Of a stretch of 56,120 nucleotides of DNA, positions 1-9,695 are shown piece after piece; the first letter of the stretch is position 1; every line of letters begins with the position of its first letter. The notes under the pieces are model-generated. The model searched no databases. It saw only the letters and a program-made list of their open reading frames with translations, and had not been told where the DNA came from. Where the stretch lies: NCBI GenBank assembly GCA_021204085.1, contig JAJPZY010000078.1, forward strand, positions 1 to 56,120, in the 5' to 3' direction. The stretch comes from Clostridiales bacterium. Its GTDB lineage: Bacteria > Bacillota > Clostridia > Lachnospirales > Lachnospiraceae. A program made the translations under genes and the position numbers.

Positions 1-116
1 AGAAAAATCAATGTTTCAAGCTAAATTAAAAATATATGTTGTTGCAAAACTATGGCGGCACTATTGAAAAAGAAACAGGATCGAAATTAATTATCGGTTT
101 ATTTCCCCGATACCCC

Positions 117-144
117 TTGACATTTGCCGCTTTTGTGCTAAAGT
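117..144 (+). promoter_or_regulatory. Candidate sigma-A promoter of the rimP-nusA-infB operon
   Basis: TTGACA at 117-122 matches the -35 consensus fully. TAAAGT at 139-144 after a 16-base spacer matches four of six -10 positions. It lies about 100 bases before rimP and is the only good promoter seen upstream of the long operon. Positions 1-116 show no gene I can support. Confidence 0.55.
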
Positions 145-171
145 AGTTAGAAAAGATACAGTTGATTTAAT

Positions 172-195
172 AAGAGTGGGTGTGAGCCCACTCTT
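172..195 (+). promoter_or_regulatory. Leader hairpin upstream of rimP
   Basis: A perfect 9-bp stem (AAGAGTGGG / CCCACTCTT) with a 6-base loop sits between the promoter and rimP. Only a short, interrupted T-stretch follows (aactttt), so it could be a weak attenuator, an RNA-stabilising stem or a processing site. The stem is directly visible; its role is inference. Confidence 0.5.
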
Positions 196-242
196 AACTT
201 TTGCATGCGCAGTCAGACATTGATGTGACAAGAGGTTTCAAA

Positions 243-710
243 ATGACAAGAAAAGAAAATTATGAATCCCGTGCGGAGGCCATGCTTCTCCCGGTGACGG
301 AGGAGTTCGGGTTTGAACTGGTTGATGTGGAGTATGTAAAAGAGGGCGGTACCTGGTATCTGCGGGCATACATTGACAAGGAAGGCGGCATCACGGTAAA
401 CGATTGTGAAGCTGTTTCCCGGAAGTTTTCAGACCTGTTGGATGAGGAAGACTTTATTGACGATTCGTATGTTCTTGAAGTTAGTTCTCCGGGACTTGGC
501 CGTCCGCTGAAAAAAGAGAAAGATTATATTCGCAGCATGGGGAAGGAAGTTGAGGTCCGCACATACCGTGCGATCGACCGGAAAAAAGAGTTTACCGGTA
601 TTTTATCTGCTTACACCAATGAAACGGTGACGATTACCTTAGAAGAGGGAAAAGAACTGACATTTGATAAAAAAGATATTGCGTTGATTCGATTAGCATT
701 CGACTTTTAA
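243..710 (+). CDS. rimP: Ribosome maturation factor RimP
   Basis: RimP helps assemble the 30S ribosomal subunit in the cytoplasm. The product is 155 residues, usual for the family, with the conserved N-terminal pattern LVDVEYVKEGGTWYLRAYID and the mid-protein VLEVSSPGLGRPLK signature before a small C-terminal SH3-like domain. The ATG at 243 is chosen over the upstream in-frame ATG at 201 because AGAGG lies just before it and homologues start close to this point. It is the first gene of the rimP-nusA-rnpM-ylxQ-infB-rbfA order typical of Firmicutes, and nusA follows 24 bases later. Confidence 0.95.
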   Translation: MTRKENYESRAEAMLLPVTEEFGFELVDVEYVKEGGTWYLRAYIDKEGGITVNDCEAVSRKFSDLLDEEDFIDDSYVLEVSSPGLGRPLKKEKDYIRSMGKEVEVRTYRAIDRKKEFTGILSAYTNETVTITLEEGKELTFDKKDIALIRLAFDF

Positions 711-734
711 CGATAAAACGAGGAGGAAACGAAG

Positions 735-2162
735 ATGGCGAAGACCAGAAAAAGCAGCAAAGCCAGCGGACCGAGCGACAGCGAGATGCTTTTAGAAGCG
801 CTGACAATGCTGGAAAAAGAGAAAAATATCAGCAGAGAGTCCATTTTGGAGGGAATTGAGAATTCCCTGATTACCGCCTGCAAAAACCATTTTGGCAAAG
901 CGGATAATGTTGTAGTAGATATGAATCCGGAAACCTGCGAATATCATGTATACTTAGAAAAGACTGTCGTAGAGAACGTCGAGGATCCGGTCATGGAGAT
1001 CAGTCTTGCGGAAGCAAAAATGCGCGATTCAAAGTATGAGCTGGATGATATTGTCCGCGAGGAGGTTCAGTCCAAAAATTTCGGTCGTATCGCGACACAG
1101 AATGCGAAAAATGTGATCCTTCAGAAGATCCGTGAGGAAGAACGTAAGGTGATCTATGATCAGTTCCAGGGCAAGTCCCGGGATGTGGTCACCGGTATCG
1201 TTCAGCGTTACATCGGCAAGAATGTCAGCATCAATCTGGGCAAGGCGGATGCGCTGCTGACAGAGAAAGAGATGATTAAAGGCGAGCATTTCGAGCCGAC
1301 GCAGCGTGTAAAGGTATATATCCTTGATGTAAAAGCCACTTCCAAAGGCCCGAAGATTCTGGTTTCCCGGACGCATCCGGAGCTGGTAAAGCGTCTTTTT
1401 GAGGAGGAAGTTGCCGAGGTGAGGGATGGGATTGTTGAAATTCGAAGCATCTCCCGCGAAGCCGGCAGCAGAACAAAAATGGCTGTCTGGTCAAAGGATC
1501 CGGATGTGGACGCGGTGGGCGCCTGTGTCGGAATGAACGGTTCCCGTGTCAATGCCATTGTGGATATTTTAAACGGTGAGAAGATTGATATTATTAACTG
1601 GGATGACAATGCGGCTCTGCTGATTCAGAATGCGTTGAGCCCTGCAAAAGTTATCTCCGTTATCGCAGACAGCGAGGAGAAAACGGCAAAAGTCATTGTT
1701 CCGGATTATCAGCTTTCTCTGGCGATCGGTAAGGAAGGACAGAACGCCCGTCTGGCTGCGCGGCTGACCGGATTTAAGATTGACATTAAGAGCGAGACGC
1801 AGGCCCGGGAAGCCGGAGACTTCATGGATTATGAGACCGAGTATGAAGACGCCGATTATGAGGATAAGTATTACGAGGATTATGACGGTGAATATGCAGA
1901 GGGCGAATATGCTGACGGATACGCAGATGGTGAATACCGTGAGGGAGACTATGCCGACAGTGAGTATCGTGAGGGAGACTACGCTGACGGATATGCCGAC
2001 GGCGGATATCTGGACGGAGATTATGCCGACAGCGAATATCAGGAAGATGATTATGCGGAAACGGAATACCGCGATAATGAATATGATGACGCATATCCGG
2101 ACAGCAGCAGTGCTGATGATTATGCAGACGATGTGTATGCCGGGGAGGAGAATAACGAATGA
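735..2162 (+). CDS. nusA: Transcription termination/antitermination factor NusA with a long acidic Tyr-rich tail
   Basis: NusA binds RNA polymerase and nascent RNA, modulating pausing, termination and antitermination. Domains in order: NusA N-terminal domain (about 1-130), S1 (about 148-200), then two KH domains with GxxG motifs at about 266-271 (GMNGSR) and 332-337 (GKEGQN). The recognisable core ends near residue 355. Residues about 362-475 form a tail of loose ten-residue repeats such as [10 protein letters not shown], made almost only of D, E, Y, G and A. The tail makes this protein about 100 residues longer than Clostridia NusA usually is. The start follows an AGGAGG site. The stop overlaps the rnpM start (ATGA), suggesting translational coupling. 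Confidence 0.97.
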   Translation: MAKTRKSSKASGPSDSEMLLEALTMLEKEKNISRESILEGIENSLITACKNHFGKADNVVVDMNPETCEYHVYLEKTVVENVEDPVMEISLAEAKMRDSKYELDDIVREEVQSKNFGRIATQNAKNVILQKIREEERKVIYDQFQGKSRDVVTGIVQRYIGKNVSINLGKADALLTEKEMIKGEHFEPTQRVKVYILDVKATSKGPKILVSRTHPELVKRLFEEEVAEVRDGIVEIRSISREAGSRTKMAVWSKDPDVDAVGACVGMNGSRVNAIVDILNGEKIDIINWDDNAALLIQNALSPAKVISVIADSEEKTAKVIVPDYQLSLAIGKEGQNARLAARLTGFKIDIKSETQAREAGDFMDYETEYEDADYEDKYYEDYDGEYAEGEYADGYADGEYREGDYADSEYREGDYADGYADGGYLDGDYADSEYQEDDYAETEYRDNEYDDAYPDSSSADDYADDVYAGEENNE

Positions 2163-2428
2163 GTAAAAAAGTGCCGATGCGACTGTGCGTCGGCTGCAGA
2201 CAGATGAAGGAAAAGCGCGAGATGATACGTGTCGTACGGCTGCAGGATGACAGCTTTTGTATTGACGAGACCGGGAAAAAGAACGGACGCGGCGCGTATC
2301 TCTGCAAAAATTCCGAATGTCTTGCGTTGGCTATCAAGAACCACGGCTTAGACCGTTCGTTTAAGATGAGCATACCGAAAGAAACAGCCCGGATGCTGCA
2401 GGAGGAGATGAGTGCATTTGCCAAATAA
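2159..2428 (+). CDS. rnpM: RNase P modulator RnpM (YlxR family)
   Basis: An 89-residue YlxR-family protein. The family diagnostics are visible: CVGCRQMKEKREMIRVVR near the N terminus and GRGAYLCKNSECLALA in the middle, with a basic C-terminal half. In Bacillus subtilis YlxR has been reported to bind RNase P RNA and lower its activity, hence the name RnpM; that role is carried over from the family. The start codon overlaps the nusA stop by four bases and the 3' end overlaps ylxQ. Confidence 0.93.
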   Translation: MSKKVPMRLCVGCRQMKEKREMIRVVRLQDDSFCIDETGKKNGRGAYLCKNSECLALAIKNHGLDRSFKMSIPKETARMLQEEMSAFAK

Positions 2429-2762
2429 CAGAATCTTATCGAGCCTTTCCCTCGCACAGAAAGCGGGGAAGACGGCAAGCGGAGAGTTTTCCGCTGAAAA
2501 GGCCATAAAGGAAGGCCGGGCGTTTCTGGTAATCGTTGCCGGGGATGCTTCCGACAATACAAAAAAGAAAATGAAGAATATGACAGAGTATTATCAGGTT
2601 CCCCTGTATTTTTACTCAGATAAGGAGAACCTCGGAAGGAGCATTGGCAAAGAATACCGATCCATGGTGACAGTGACAGATTCCGGATTTGCAACTTCAA
2701 TCGAAAAACGGCTGTGGGAGATATTATACGTAAACAGGGAGGAAAAAGCATGGCAGAAGTGA
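2412..2762 (+). CDS. ylxQ: L7Ae-family ribosomal/RNA-binding protein YlxQ
   Basis: About 116 residues of the L7Ae/L30e/S12e/Gadd45 fold, which binds kink-turn RNA. The family pattern is seen in [19 protein letters not shown] at the N terminus and in the LVIVAGDAS strand-turn. The start is not ATG: GTG at 2412 follows GGAGGA at 2401-2406 by five bases, and TTG at 2418 is an alternative with better spacing. It overlaps rnpM by 17 bases and infB by 13, so translation is probably coupled through the run. It sits between rnpM and infB as in most Firmicutes. Confidence 0.88.
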   Translation: MHLPNNRILSSLSLAQKAGKTASGEFSAEKAIKEGRAFLVIVAGDASDNTKKKMKNMTEYYQVPLYFYSDKENLGRSIGKEYRSMVTVTDSGFATSIEKRLWEILYVNREEKAWQK

Positions 2763-5700
2763 ATAAAAATGAGAATGAAAAGGAAATGAATGTGACGAAG
2801 AAAGAGATGGAACAGAAAGAGGCTTCTGCCCCGGCAGCTGAGACAAAGGCAGTTGGAGAAGAAAAGCGGGAGCGTCCGAAGAAAAAAGCGACGATTTCTG
2901 CTGTCTATAATCCGCAGAACAGTAAGGAGCGCAGAGGCGGCCGCAGAGACCGCGGCGGCAATCAGACCCGGGTGACGAATGAACAACGTCCATCCGGTGA
3001 CCGTCCCCGCCGTCCGGCACGTCCGGCAGGCGAGCGTCCGATGCGTCCGGCAGGTGAGCGTCCGATGCGTCCGGCGGGAGAGCGCCCGATGCGTCCGGCG
3101 GGAGAGCGCCCGATGCGTCCGGCGGGAGAACGTCCGGTACGTCCGGCGGGAGAACGTCCGGTACGTCCGGCAGGAGAACGTCCGGTGCGTCCGGCAGGAG
3201 AACGCCCGGCACGTCCGGCAGGAGAACGCCCGGCACTCCAGACAGGTGAGAAAATAACGAATCCGACAGGAGAGCGTCCGGTTAATCCGGTTAGCGAGAC
3301 TCCGGTGCGTCCGGCAAATGAGAAGCCGGCACATCTGGAAAACGGTGCCTCTGCCCGGGAAACCGCGGAGAGTACTGTTCGTCCGGTAAGAGATGAGAAG
3401 ACACGACCGGCGGAAGAAAAGACACCCCGTCCGGAGAGAGAAAAAGCAACGCAGTCAGAAGAAGCGCGTGTGACACGTCCGGCAGGCGAGCATTCTTCAG
3501 GTTCCGACAGCGACCGCACACAGAGCAGGGATCGTCAGCAGTATCGGGATGGCGACCGCACACAGAGCAGGGATCGCCAGCAGTATCGGGACGGTGACCG
3601 TACACAGAGCAGGGATCGCCAGCAGTATCGGGATGGTGACCGTACACAGAAAAGAGATGACAACCGCGGAAACCGCCAGAACGGTGAGCGTCAGGATCGA
3701 CGGTCGTCCGATCGTTCCGGACAGGACAGACAGCAGCGTTACAATAATGGGGACCGCGGACAGAAAAGATACGGAGACAGACCCAACAGGCAGGAAGGTG
3801 ACAGAAATGGGCGCGGTGAAAAGGGCAGTTACAATAACCAGAAAAATTACCAGAATTCTCGCGGTCATTCCGGTGATTCTCAAGGTAATCGAAACGGCAG
3901 AGCGGACGGTCAGGGTCGTTACAGGGGCCAGACAGGCCGCCCAGACCAGGGAGGATCGCGCGTAAGCCGGGATTCCGCAAGTGCATCCATGGGAGATATG
4001 CGCGGAAAGGATTCCCGAAATAATAATGCCGGAGCGAATCGCAAGAAAAAACAGCAGAACTACGATAAGAAGGATAAAAAGCAGGAGAATTTCATCAATC
4101 TGGAGAAAAAGACCGGTCATCGGAAACGGAATGCCGTTCCGCAGGCGCCGGGCGAGAAAGCCACAGATGAGATCCGCAACATTGTTCTGCCTGAGGTAAT
4201 GACGATCCGTGAGCTGGCAGATATTATTAAAGTCCAGCCTTCCGAGATCGTAAAGAAGCTCTTCCTGCAGGGCGTGATGATGACCGTAAATCAGGAAGTG
4301 GACTATGAGAAAGCCGAGGAAATTGCGCTTGAGTTCAACTGCATTGCAGAACCCGAAGAGAAAGTTGACGTTATCGCGGAACTCCTGAAGGAGGAGGAAG
4401 AAGATGAGGCGACCATGGTTTCGAGACCGCCGGTTGTTTGTGTCATGGGCCATGTTGATCATGGTAAGACTTCTCTGTTGGATGCAATCCGCAATACGCG
4501 TGTGACTGACCGCGAGGCAGGAGGAATTACACAGGCGATTGGTGCTTCTGTGGTAACGATCAACGGGCAGAAGATCACATTCCTTGACACGCCCGGACAC
4601 GAGGCGTTTACCGCAATGCGTATGCGCGGTGCCAATTCCACGGATATTGCAATCCTTGTAGTAGCTGCAGACGACGGAGTAATGCCGCAGACAGTGGAGG
4701 CTATTAATCACGCGAAAGCAGCCGGCGTCGAAATCATTGTCGCTATCAATAAGATTGATAAAGAAGGCGCAAATGTGGATCGCGTAAAACAGGAACTGAC
4801 AGAGTATGAGCTGGTTGCTGAAGACTGGGGCGGCAGCACAATCTGCGTACCGGTTTCCGCTCACACCGGTGAAGGTATCACAGAACTGTTGGAGATGGTG
4901 CTTTTAAGCGCCGAGGTTCTGGAGCTGAAGGCAAATCCGAAGAGAAATGCAAGAGGTCTTGTCATTGAGGCTGAACTGGATAAAAGCCGCGGCCCGGTGG
5001 CTACAGTGCTTGTACAGAAGGGAACTTTAAGAGTCGGCGAGTGCATAGCAGCCGGAAGCAGCTACGGCAAAGTGCGTGCGATGATTGACGACACCGGGCG
5101 CCGGGTAAAAGAAGCGGGACCGTCTGTTCCTGTAGAAGTGCTTGGCTTAAGCAGCGTTCCGAATGCCGGTGAAGTTTTTGTCGTCTGCGATTCCGAGAAG
5201 GAAGCAAGAAGCTTTGCAGAGACCTTTATGGCACAGGATAAGGAAAAACTGGTGGCTGAAACCAGGGCAAGGATGTCTCTGGACGATCTGTTCTCACAGA
5301 TTCAGGCAGGCAATTTAAAAGAATTGAACCTGATCGTAAAAGCGGATGTTCAGGGTTCCGTGGAGGCGGTAAAGCAGAGCCTCATGAAGCTGAGCAACGA
5401 CGAAGTTGTCGTAAAGGTGATTCATGGAGGCGTCGGCGCGATCAACGAGTCCGATGTATCTCTTGCGGCGGCATCCAATGCGATTATCATCGGATTTAAC
5501 GTAAAACCTGATCTCGTAGCAAAATCCAGCGCGGAGCAGGAGAAAGTAGATATTCGTCTCTACGATATTATTTATAAGGCAATCGAGGATGTGGAAGCGG
5601 CCATGAAGGGCATGCTTGATCCGATTTATGAAGAGCGGGTGATCGGACACGCAGAGATCCGGCAGATCTTCAAGGCGTCCGGCGTTGGAAACATTGCGGG

Positions 5701-5926
5701 ATCCTATGTGCTGGATGGTATTATGGAGCGTGGCTGCAAGGTTCGCGTGTCTCGTGAGGGAACGCAGATTTTCGAGGGTCAGCTGGCATCCTTAAAGCGA
5801 TTCAAGGATGATGTGAAGGAGGTTCGCGCAGGCTTCGAATGCGGCCTGGTCATCGAGGGCTTTAATGATATTGCAGAGCTTGATATCGTGGAGGCCTACA
5901 AGATGGTGGAGGTTCCGCGGACCTGA
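2750..5926 (+). CDS. infB: Translation initiation factor IF-2 with a very long repetitive N-terminal region
   Basis: IF-2 is the GTPase that places initiator tRNA on the ribosome. The ATG at 2750 follows AGGGAGG and gives 1058 residues. Residues 1 to about 470 are low-complexity and very basic/polar: nine RPAGERP(M/V/A) octapeptides, three [14 protein letters not shown] units, then Asn/Arg/Gly-rich sequence. The IF2_N module starts near residue 478. The GTPase motifs follow: GHVDHGKT at 567-574, DTPGHE from 613, NKID from 667. Domains II to IV (tRNA-binding C terminus) are complete. The enzyme core is ordinary; only the N-terminal extension is unusual. It overlaps ylxQ by 13 bases. Confidence 0.97.
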   Translation: MAEVNKNENEKEMNVTKKEMEQKEASAPAAETKAVGEEKRERPKKKATISAVYNPQNSKERRGGRRDRGGNQTRVTNEQRPSGDRPRRPARPAGERPMRPAGERPMRPAGERPMRPAGERPMRPAGERPVRPAGERPVRPAGERPVRPAGERPARPAGERPALQTGEKITNPTGERPVNPVSETPVRPANEKPAHLENGASARETAESTVRPVRDEKTRPAEEKTPRPEREKATQSEEARVTRPAGEHSSGSDSDRTQSRDRQQYRDGDRTQSRDRQQYRDGDRTQSRDRQQYRDGDRTQKRDDNRGNRQNGERQDRRSSDRSGQDRQQRYNNGDRGQKRYGDRPNRQEGDRNGRGEKGSYNNQKNYQNSRGHSGDSQGNRNGRADGQGRYRGQTGRPDQGGSRVSRDSASASMGDMRGKDSRNNNAGANRKKKQQNYDKKDKKQENFINLEKKTGHRKRNAVPQAPGEKATDEIRNIVLPEVMTIRELADIIKVQPSEIVKKLFLQGVMMTVNQEVDYEKAEEIALEFNCIAEPEEKVDVIAELLKEEEEDEATMVSRPPVVCVMGHVDHGKTSLLDAIRNTRVTDREAGGITQAIGASVVTINGQKITFLDTPGHEAFTAMRMRGANSTDIAILVVAADDGVMPQTVEAINHAKAAGVEIIVAINKIDKEGANVDRVKQELTEYELVAEDWGGSTICVPVSAHTGEGITELLEMVLLSAEVLELKANPKRNARGLVIEAELDKSRGPVATVLVQKGTLRVGECIAAGSSYGKVRAMIDDTGRRVKEAGPSVPVEVLGLSSVPNAGEVFVVCDSEKEARSFAETFMAQDKEKLVAETRARMSLDDLFSQIQAGNLKELNLIVKADVQGSVEAVKQSLMKLSNDEVVVKVIHGGVGAINESDVSLAAASNAIIIGFNVKPDLVAKSSAEQEKVDIRLYDIIYKAIEDVEAAMKGMLDPIYEERVIGHAEIRQIFKASGVGNIAGSYVLDGIMERGCKVRVSREGTQIFEGQLASLKRFKDDVKEVRAGFECGLVIEGFNDIAELDIVEAYKMVEVPRT
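3020..3235 (+). repeat. 24-bp in-frame tandem repeat in infB (9 units)
   Basis: Nine consecutive 24-base units encode RPAGERPM (four), RPAGERPV (three) and RPAGERPA (two). Units differ mainly at synonymous third positions, so the array has expanded and then drifted. Degenerate relatives ([15 protein letters not shown]) continue to about 3330. The multiple-of-three length keeps the frame when copy number changes. Confidence 0.9.
3512..3637 (+). repeat. 42-bp in-frame tandem repeat in infB (3 units)
   Basis: Three nearly identical 42-base units at 3512-3553, 3554-3595 and 3596-3637 encode [15 protein letters not shown] partial fourth unit (DRTQKRD) follows. The near-identity points to recent duplication. 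Confidence 0.9.
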
Positions 5927-5949
5927 TAGAACCATGGAGTATATAAAAA

Positions 5950-6315
5950 ATGAGAAAAAACAGCATTAAAAATATAAGACTGAACGGGGAGGTCATGCGC
6001 GAGATGAGCATTATCATCCGCGATGAGATCAAGGATCCGCGTATCCATCCCATGACGTCTGTTTCGGCGGTGGAGGTGGCTCCGGACTTAAAGACCTGCA
6101 AGGTGTATATCAGTGTTCTCGGAGATGAGAAGGCGCAGCAGGATACGATCGAAGGTCTGCGGAGTGCGGCAGGGTATGCAAGAAAGTGTCTCGCTGCTTC
6201 CCTGAATCTACGCAATACGCCGGAGATTACGTTTATTCTGGATCAGTCGATTGAGTACGGCATTAATATGTCAAAGAAGATCGATGAATTGAGTAAAAAA
6301 GAAGGAAGAAGCTAA
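5950..6315 (+). CDS. rbfA: Ribosome-binding factor A
   Basis: RbfA is a small KH-fold protein needed for late 30S maturation and 16S rRNA 5'-end processing. The 121-residue product shows the family signatures: an N-terminal RLNGEVMREMSIIIRDEIKDPRI, SVSAVEVAPDLKTCKVYISV in the centre, and PEITFILDQSIEYG near the end. It lies 23 bases after infB. Its TAA stop shares its last base with the nrnA ATG, so the two are translationally coupled. The Shine-Dalgarno sequence (GGAG at about 5935) is modest. Confidence 0.95.
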   Translation: MRKNSIKNIRLNGEVMREMSIIIRDEIKDPRIHPMTSVSAVEVAPDLKTCKVYISVLGDEKAQQDTIEGLRSAAGYARKCLAASLNLRNTPEITFILDQSIEYGINMSKKIDELSKKEGRS

Positions 6316-7262
6316 TGATTTCTCTTGACGATAGTTTGGACGGAATGTCGACCGCGGCAATTGCGGGGCATGTCCGTCCCGACGGAGACTGTGTCGGTTC
6401 CTGTCTGGCTGTATACAATTATATAGTGAATAATTATCCGGAGATTCAGACAGATGTTTATCTGGATTCGATTCCGGCGAAATTTTCTTTCCTGAAAAAT
6501 GCGGACAGGATTCGCTCGGCAAAAAAGCCGGAGCGCGAGTCGTATGACCTGTTTATTGCTCTGGACTGCGGCGACGAGGGACGGCTTGGCAGCGCGGCGG
6601 GTCTTTTCAAATCTGCGAAAAGAACGCTCTGTATTGACCATCATCTGACGAATCAGAGTTTCGCTGATGTGAACGAAGTTCATCCGGATGCGAGCTCAGC
6701 CTCGGAGCTGGTTTACCTGACCATGGACCCGAAGAAGATTACGGAAGAGATTGCGGAATGCCTGTATTTGGGCATTGCGCATGATACGGGAATTTTTCAG
6801 TATTCCTGTACTTCGCCGCGGACGATGGAGATTGCAGGAGCGCTTATGGGGCGCGGCGTTCCATATTCCAGGATTGTGGATGAGACGTATTACGTCCGAT
6901 CCTTTGCACAGCAGAAGATCTGGGGAAAAGCGCTGCTTGACAGTCAGCTGTTTCTGGACGGAAAGTGCATTTATACGATGATTTCCCGGAAGGATATGGA
7001 GGAGTATCAGGTTACGTCCGCGGATCTAGACGGTATCGTCAGTGAATTGCGGTCTACCGCCGGTGTAGAGGTGTCAGTCTTTTTATATGAGACGTCGGAC
7101 GGCTACAAGATCAGCCTCCGTTCGACGTCTTATGTGGACGTGGCGGCAATCGCTTCGGAATTCGGCGGCGGCGGACACGCCCGTGCAGCAGGAGCGTCAT
7201 CAGCGAAGCATCCGGAGGAGATTCTGCATTTCATTTTGGATCGGATAAGTACACAATTATAG
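6315..7262 (+). CDS. nrnA: Bifunctional oligoribonuclease / pAp phosphatase NrnA (DHH/DHHA1 family)
   Basis: NrnA-type enzymes degrade very short RNAs (nanoRNA) and dephosphorylate pAp. The 315-residue product has the metal-binding motifs in order: H19, D23 and D25 in GHVRPDGDCVGS, D84 in ALDCGD, and D108-H109-H110. The C-terminal DHHA1 substrate motif GGGHARAAGA is near residue 282. Placement after rbfA and before truB is common in Firmicutes. The choice of NrnA over another DHH subfamily rests on length and gene order. Confidence 0.92.
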   Translation: MISLDDSLDGMSTAAIAGHVRPDGDCVGSCLAVYNYIVNNYPEIQTDVYLDSIPAKFSFLKNADRIRSAKKPERESYDLFIALDCGDEGRLGSAAGLFKSAKRTLCIDHHLTNQSFADVNEVHPDASSASELVYLTMDPKKITEEIAECLYLGIAHDTGIFQYSCTSPRTMEIAGALMGRGVPYSRIVDETYYVRSFAQQKIWGKALLDSQLFLDGKCIYTMISRKDMEEYQVTSADLDGIVSELRSTAGVEVSVFLYETSDGYKISLRSTSYVDVAAIASEFGGGGHARAAGASSAKHPEEILHFILDRISTQL

Positions 7263-7327
7263 GGACGGATGCGACAGATGTCATTCAATGATTGGTTTGT
7301 TGTAAGTTCTATGTAAAAGGTGGATTA

Positions 7328-8272
7328 ATGTACGACGGTATCATTAATGTATATAAGGAGCCGGGCTTTACGTCTTTTGATGTGGTGGCGAAGCTGCGCG
7401 GAATTCTCGGTCAGAAGAAGATCGGCCACACGGGAACGCTGGATCCGGCGGCGGAAGGTGTGCTTCCGGTTTGCCTGGGCAAGGCGACGAAGGTGTGCGA
7501 TCTGCTGACGGATCGTGACAAGACGTATCAGGCGGTGATGCTGCTTGGTATCGAGACCGATACGCAGGATATGACCGGACAGGTGCTGGATGAAAGACCG
7601 ACGGACGGCATCACAGAGGCGATGGTATGGGAAGCGCTTGACAGTTTTGTCGGTGAGATCGATCAGGTTCCGCCAATGTATTCTGCATTAAAGGTTGATG
7701 GAAAAAAGCTTTGTGACCTGGCGAGAAAGGGTCAGACGGTGGAGAGGAAGCCCCGACGGATAACCATTTATGAGATTCATGTGGTTGAGGTCGCGCTTCC
7801 GAGAGTTACAATGACGGTGCGCTGTTCGAAAGGAACTTACATCCGTACGCTTTGCCATGATATCGGAGAGCAGTTAGGTTGTCATGCCGCGCTTGAGCAT
7901 TTGCTTCGCACGGAGGCGTCCGGTTATCGGATTGAGGATGCCATTCGCCTGGATGAGATTGAGGTGCTTCGGGATCAGGGTTTGCTGGCTGAAAAGATAC
8001 AATCGATCGCGGATGTGTTTCATGACTATCCGGCTATACGGACGATCGAAAGCGCAGATCGGTTTCTTTATAATGGAAATTCTCTCCTGAAGAAAGATTT
8101 ATCAAGAGAAAGTGTTTTGTTTTTTGAACAAGACTTTTTTTGTGTGAATGCGAATGAGACTGTATCTGCGGATAAACGTTTCCGCGTATATGATTCTTCC
8201 GGCAAATTTGCAGCAATTTACCGATATTCATCAGAAAAATCCGTGTTTTGCCCGGTAAAGATGTTTTTATAA
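7328..8272 (+). CDS. truB: tRNA pseudouridine(55) synthase TruB
   Basis: TruB makes pseudouridine 55 in the T loop of tRNAs. The 314-residue protein has the catalytic aspartate D39 in GHTGTLDPAAEGVLP and the family motifs VPPMYSALKVDGKKL and SKGTYIRTLCHDIG. The ATG at 7328, after AAAGGTGG, is preferred to the in-frame ATG at 7292 because it matches the family N terminus (MYDGIINVYKEPG). The C-terminal 60 residues are less conserved and slightly AT-richer. It lies 65 bases after nrnA and 24 before ribF. Confidence 0.95.
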   Translation: MYDGIINVYKEPGFTSFDVVAKLRGILGQKKIGHTGTLDPAAEGVLPVCLGKATKVCDLLTDRDKTYQAVMLLGIETDTQDMTGQVLDERPTDGITEAMVWEALDSFVGEIDQVPPMYSALKVDGKKLCDLARKGQTVERKPRRITIYEIHVVEVALPRVTMTVRCSKGTYIRTLCHDIGEQLGCHAALEHLLRTEASGYRIEDAIRLDEIEVLRDQGLLAEKIQSIADVFHDYPAIRTIESADRFLYNGNSLLKKDLSRESVLFFEQDFFCVNANETVSADKRFRVYDSSGKFAAIYRYSSEKSVFCPVKMFL

Positions 8273-8296
8273 AGTAACATAACAACAGGAGAACGA

Positions 8297-9223
8297 ATGA
8301 AATATATAAAAGATACACTGGATTTTCATATATCAGAGCCGTCGGCGATTTCTCTCGGAAAGTTCGACGGCCTTCATTTAGGACACAAGTATTTGCTTCA
8401 GGAGCTTGAGAAAGGAAAGGAGTGCGGCTTAAAAAGTGTTATTTTTACTTTTGATGTGCCGCCGCGCTCGCTGGAGGAAAAGGATTATAAGATACTTTTG
8501 ACCAACCGGGAAAAGGAGCAGATTTTTGAGGATGCGGGAATTGATTATGTCGTCGAGTGTCCGTTTACGAAAGATCTGAAAAATAAGACGCCCGAAGAGT
8601 TTCTTCGGATATTGACTGCGCGTATCCCTGTGCGAATGATTGTCGCCGGAACGGATTTTCGATTCGGGAAAAACCGCAGCGGCGGACCGGAGGAATTAAA
8701 AAAGTACGCGAAATCTATGGGATATCAGCCTGTGATTGTGGATAAAATGCAGTATGAGGGTGCGGATGTCAGCAGCACGCGAATCCGGGAAAACATTCAG
8801 GAGGGGCGGATGGAAGAGGCGAACACGCTTCTCGGCTATCCGTATTTCCTGAGTGCGGAGGTGCTTCACGGTAATGAAATCGGGCGGAAGCTCGGGTTTC
8901 CTACGGTGAATCAGCGCCCGGAGGAGAAAAAACTTCTGCCGCCAAACGGCGTTTACGCTTCTGCCGTAACGGTAGGCGGGGAAACCTTTTACGGTATTAC
9001 GAACATCGGGAAGAAACCAACCGTCGGAGACGGTTATCCGATTGGCGTGGAAACCTGTATTTTTGATTTTGACCGCCAGATTTACGGCGAGGAAATACAA
9101 GTCGCTTTTTTGAAGTTTCTGCGGCCGGAGAAGAAATTTTCATCTATGGATGCTTTGCATTTGCAGATGGATGCCGATATAAAATCTGTGCATCAATATC
9201 TCTCTTCTCTTCAGTGTAAATAA
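8297..9223 (+). CDS. ribF: Bifunctional riboflavin kinase / FAD synthetase RibF
   Basis: RibF converts riboflavin to FMN and then FAD. The 308-residue protein has an N-terminal nucleotidyltransferase domain (GKFDGLHLGHKYLL near residue 20; STRIRENIQEG near 160) and a C-terminal flavokinase domain with GRKLGFPTVN, NGVYASAV and the GITNIGKKPTV segment. The flavokinase motif reads PTVN where PTAN is usual, a conservative change. It is the last gene of the long operon; the next gene, rpsO, has its own promoter. Confidence 0.95.
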   Translation: MKYIKDTLDFHISEPSAISLGKFDGLHLGHKYLLQELEKGKECGLKSVIFTFDVPPRSLEEKDYKILLTNREKEQIFEDAGIDYVVECPFTKDLKNKTPEEFLRILTARIPVRMIVAGTDFRFGKNRSGGPEELKKYAKSMGYQPVIVDKMQYEGADVSSTRIRENIQEGRMEEANTLLGYPYFLSAEVLHGNEIGRKLGFPTVNQRPEEKKLLPPNGVYASAVTVGGETFYGITNIGKKPTVGDGYPIGVETCIFDFDRQIYGEEIQVAFLKFLRPEKKFSSMDALHLQMDADIKSVHQYLSSLQCK

Positions 9224-9277
9224 TATCCGTAAGTAAGAAGAAAAATTCACGAAGAGAAAATCAGTTGATTTTACAGG

Positions 9278-9306
9278 TTTACAAAGTACAGTTCTTATGC
9301 TATAGT
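9278..9306 (+). promoter_or_regulatory. Promoter of rpsO-pnp
   Basis: TTTACA (9278-9283), a 17-base spacer and TATAGT (9301-9306) make a near-consensus sigma-A promoter. It lies about 105 bases before rpsO. Confidence 0.75.
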
Positions 9307-9335
9307 TAACAGATGTGAGCAAACAGCCCATACTC

Positions 9336-9362
9336 AGTGTCTGGAGTCTCCGACCTGACACT
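9336..9362 (+). promoter_or_regulatory. rpsO leader hairpin, candidate S15 autoregulatory site
   Basis: AGTGTC (9336-9341) pairs with GACACT (9357-9362) around a GC-rich interior, about 30 bases into the expected transcript and about 50 before the rpsO start. S15 is known to repress its own mRNA in several bacteria through unrelated leader structures. Assigning that role here is inference from position. Confidence 0.45.
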
Positions 9363-9413
9363 TAGTAGCTCTGAAAATTTTTGGGCGATATTAAAATAAA
9401 GGAGGAAATCACC

Positions 9414-9680
9414 ATGATTTCAAAGGAAAAGAAGACAGCCATCATTGAGGAGTATGGCAGACAGCCGGGCGACACAGGTTCACCGGAAGTTCAGATCGCA
9501 ATTTTGACAGCAAGAATCAAAGAACTCACCGAGCATCTGAAAGAGCATCCGAAGGATAATCATTCCAGACGCGGTATGTACAAGATGGTCGGACAGAGAA
9601 GAGGTCTCCTTGATTATCTGAAGAAAAAAGACCTGGAAGGGTATCGTGAACTGATCGCTAAGCTGGGTATCAGAAGATAA
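9414..9680 (+). CDS. rpsO: 30S ribosomal protein S15
   Basis: S15 binds the central domain of 16S rRNA early in 30S assembly. The 88-residue protein has the expected [28 protein letters not shown] and [15 protein letters not shown] segments and ends in IRR. The ATG at 9414 follows AAAGGAGG; an in-frame ATG at 9381 would add 11 non-conserved residues and is rejected. The rpsO-pnp pair is conserved across bacteria. Confidence 0.97.
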   Translation: MISKEKKTAIIEEYGRQPGDTGSPEVQIAILTARIKELTEHLKEHPKDNHSRRGMYKMVGQRRGLLDYLKKKDLEGYRELIAKLGIRR

Positions 9681-9695
9681 GGCGAGGAGAACAGT

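Noticed and set aside
1-116. Possible end of an upstream gene at the left edge
   Set aside because: No coding pattern, terminator or conserved motif could be supported in these bases.
1822-2751. 309-codon minus-strand open frame opposite the nusA tail, rnpM and ylxQ
   Set aside because: It is the complement of repetitive acidic codons; the His/Arg-rich translation has no family features and lies antisense to well-supported genes.
3020-3637. Direct repeats that could be mistaken for a CRISPR-like array
   Set aside because: Units are contiguous with no spacers, are multiples of three and are translated within infB.
3497-4864. 455-codon minus-strand open frame opposite infB
   Set aside because: A long shadow frame produced by codon bias and the tandem repeats; the translation matches no family and infB is certain.
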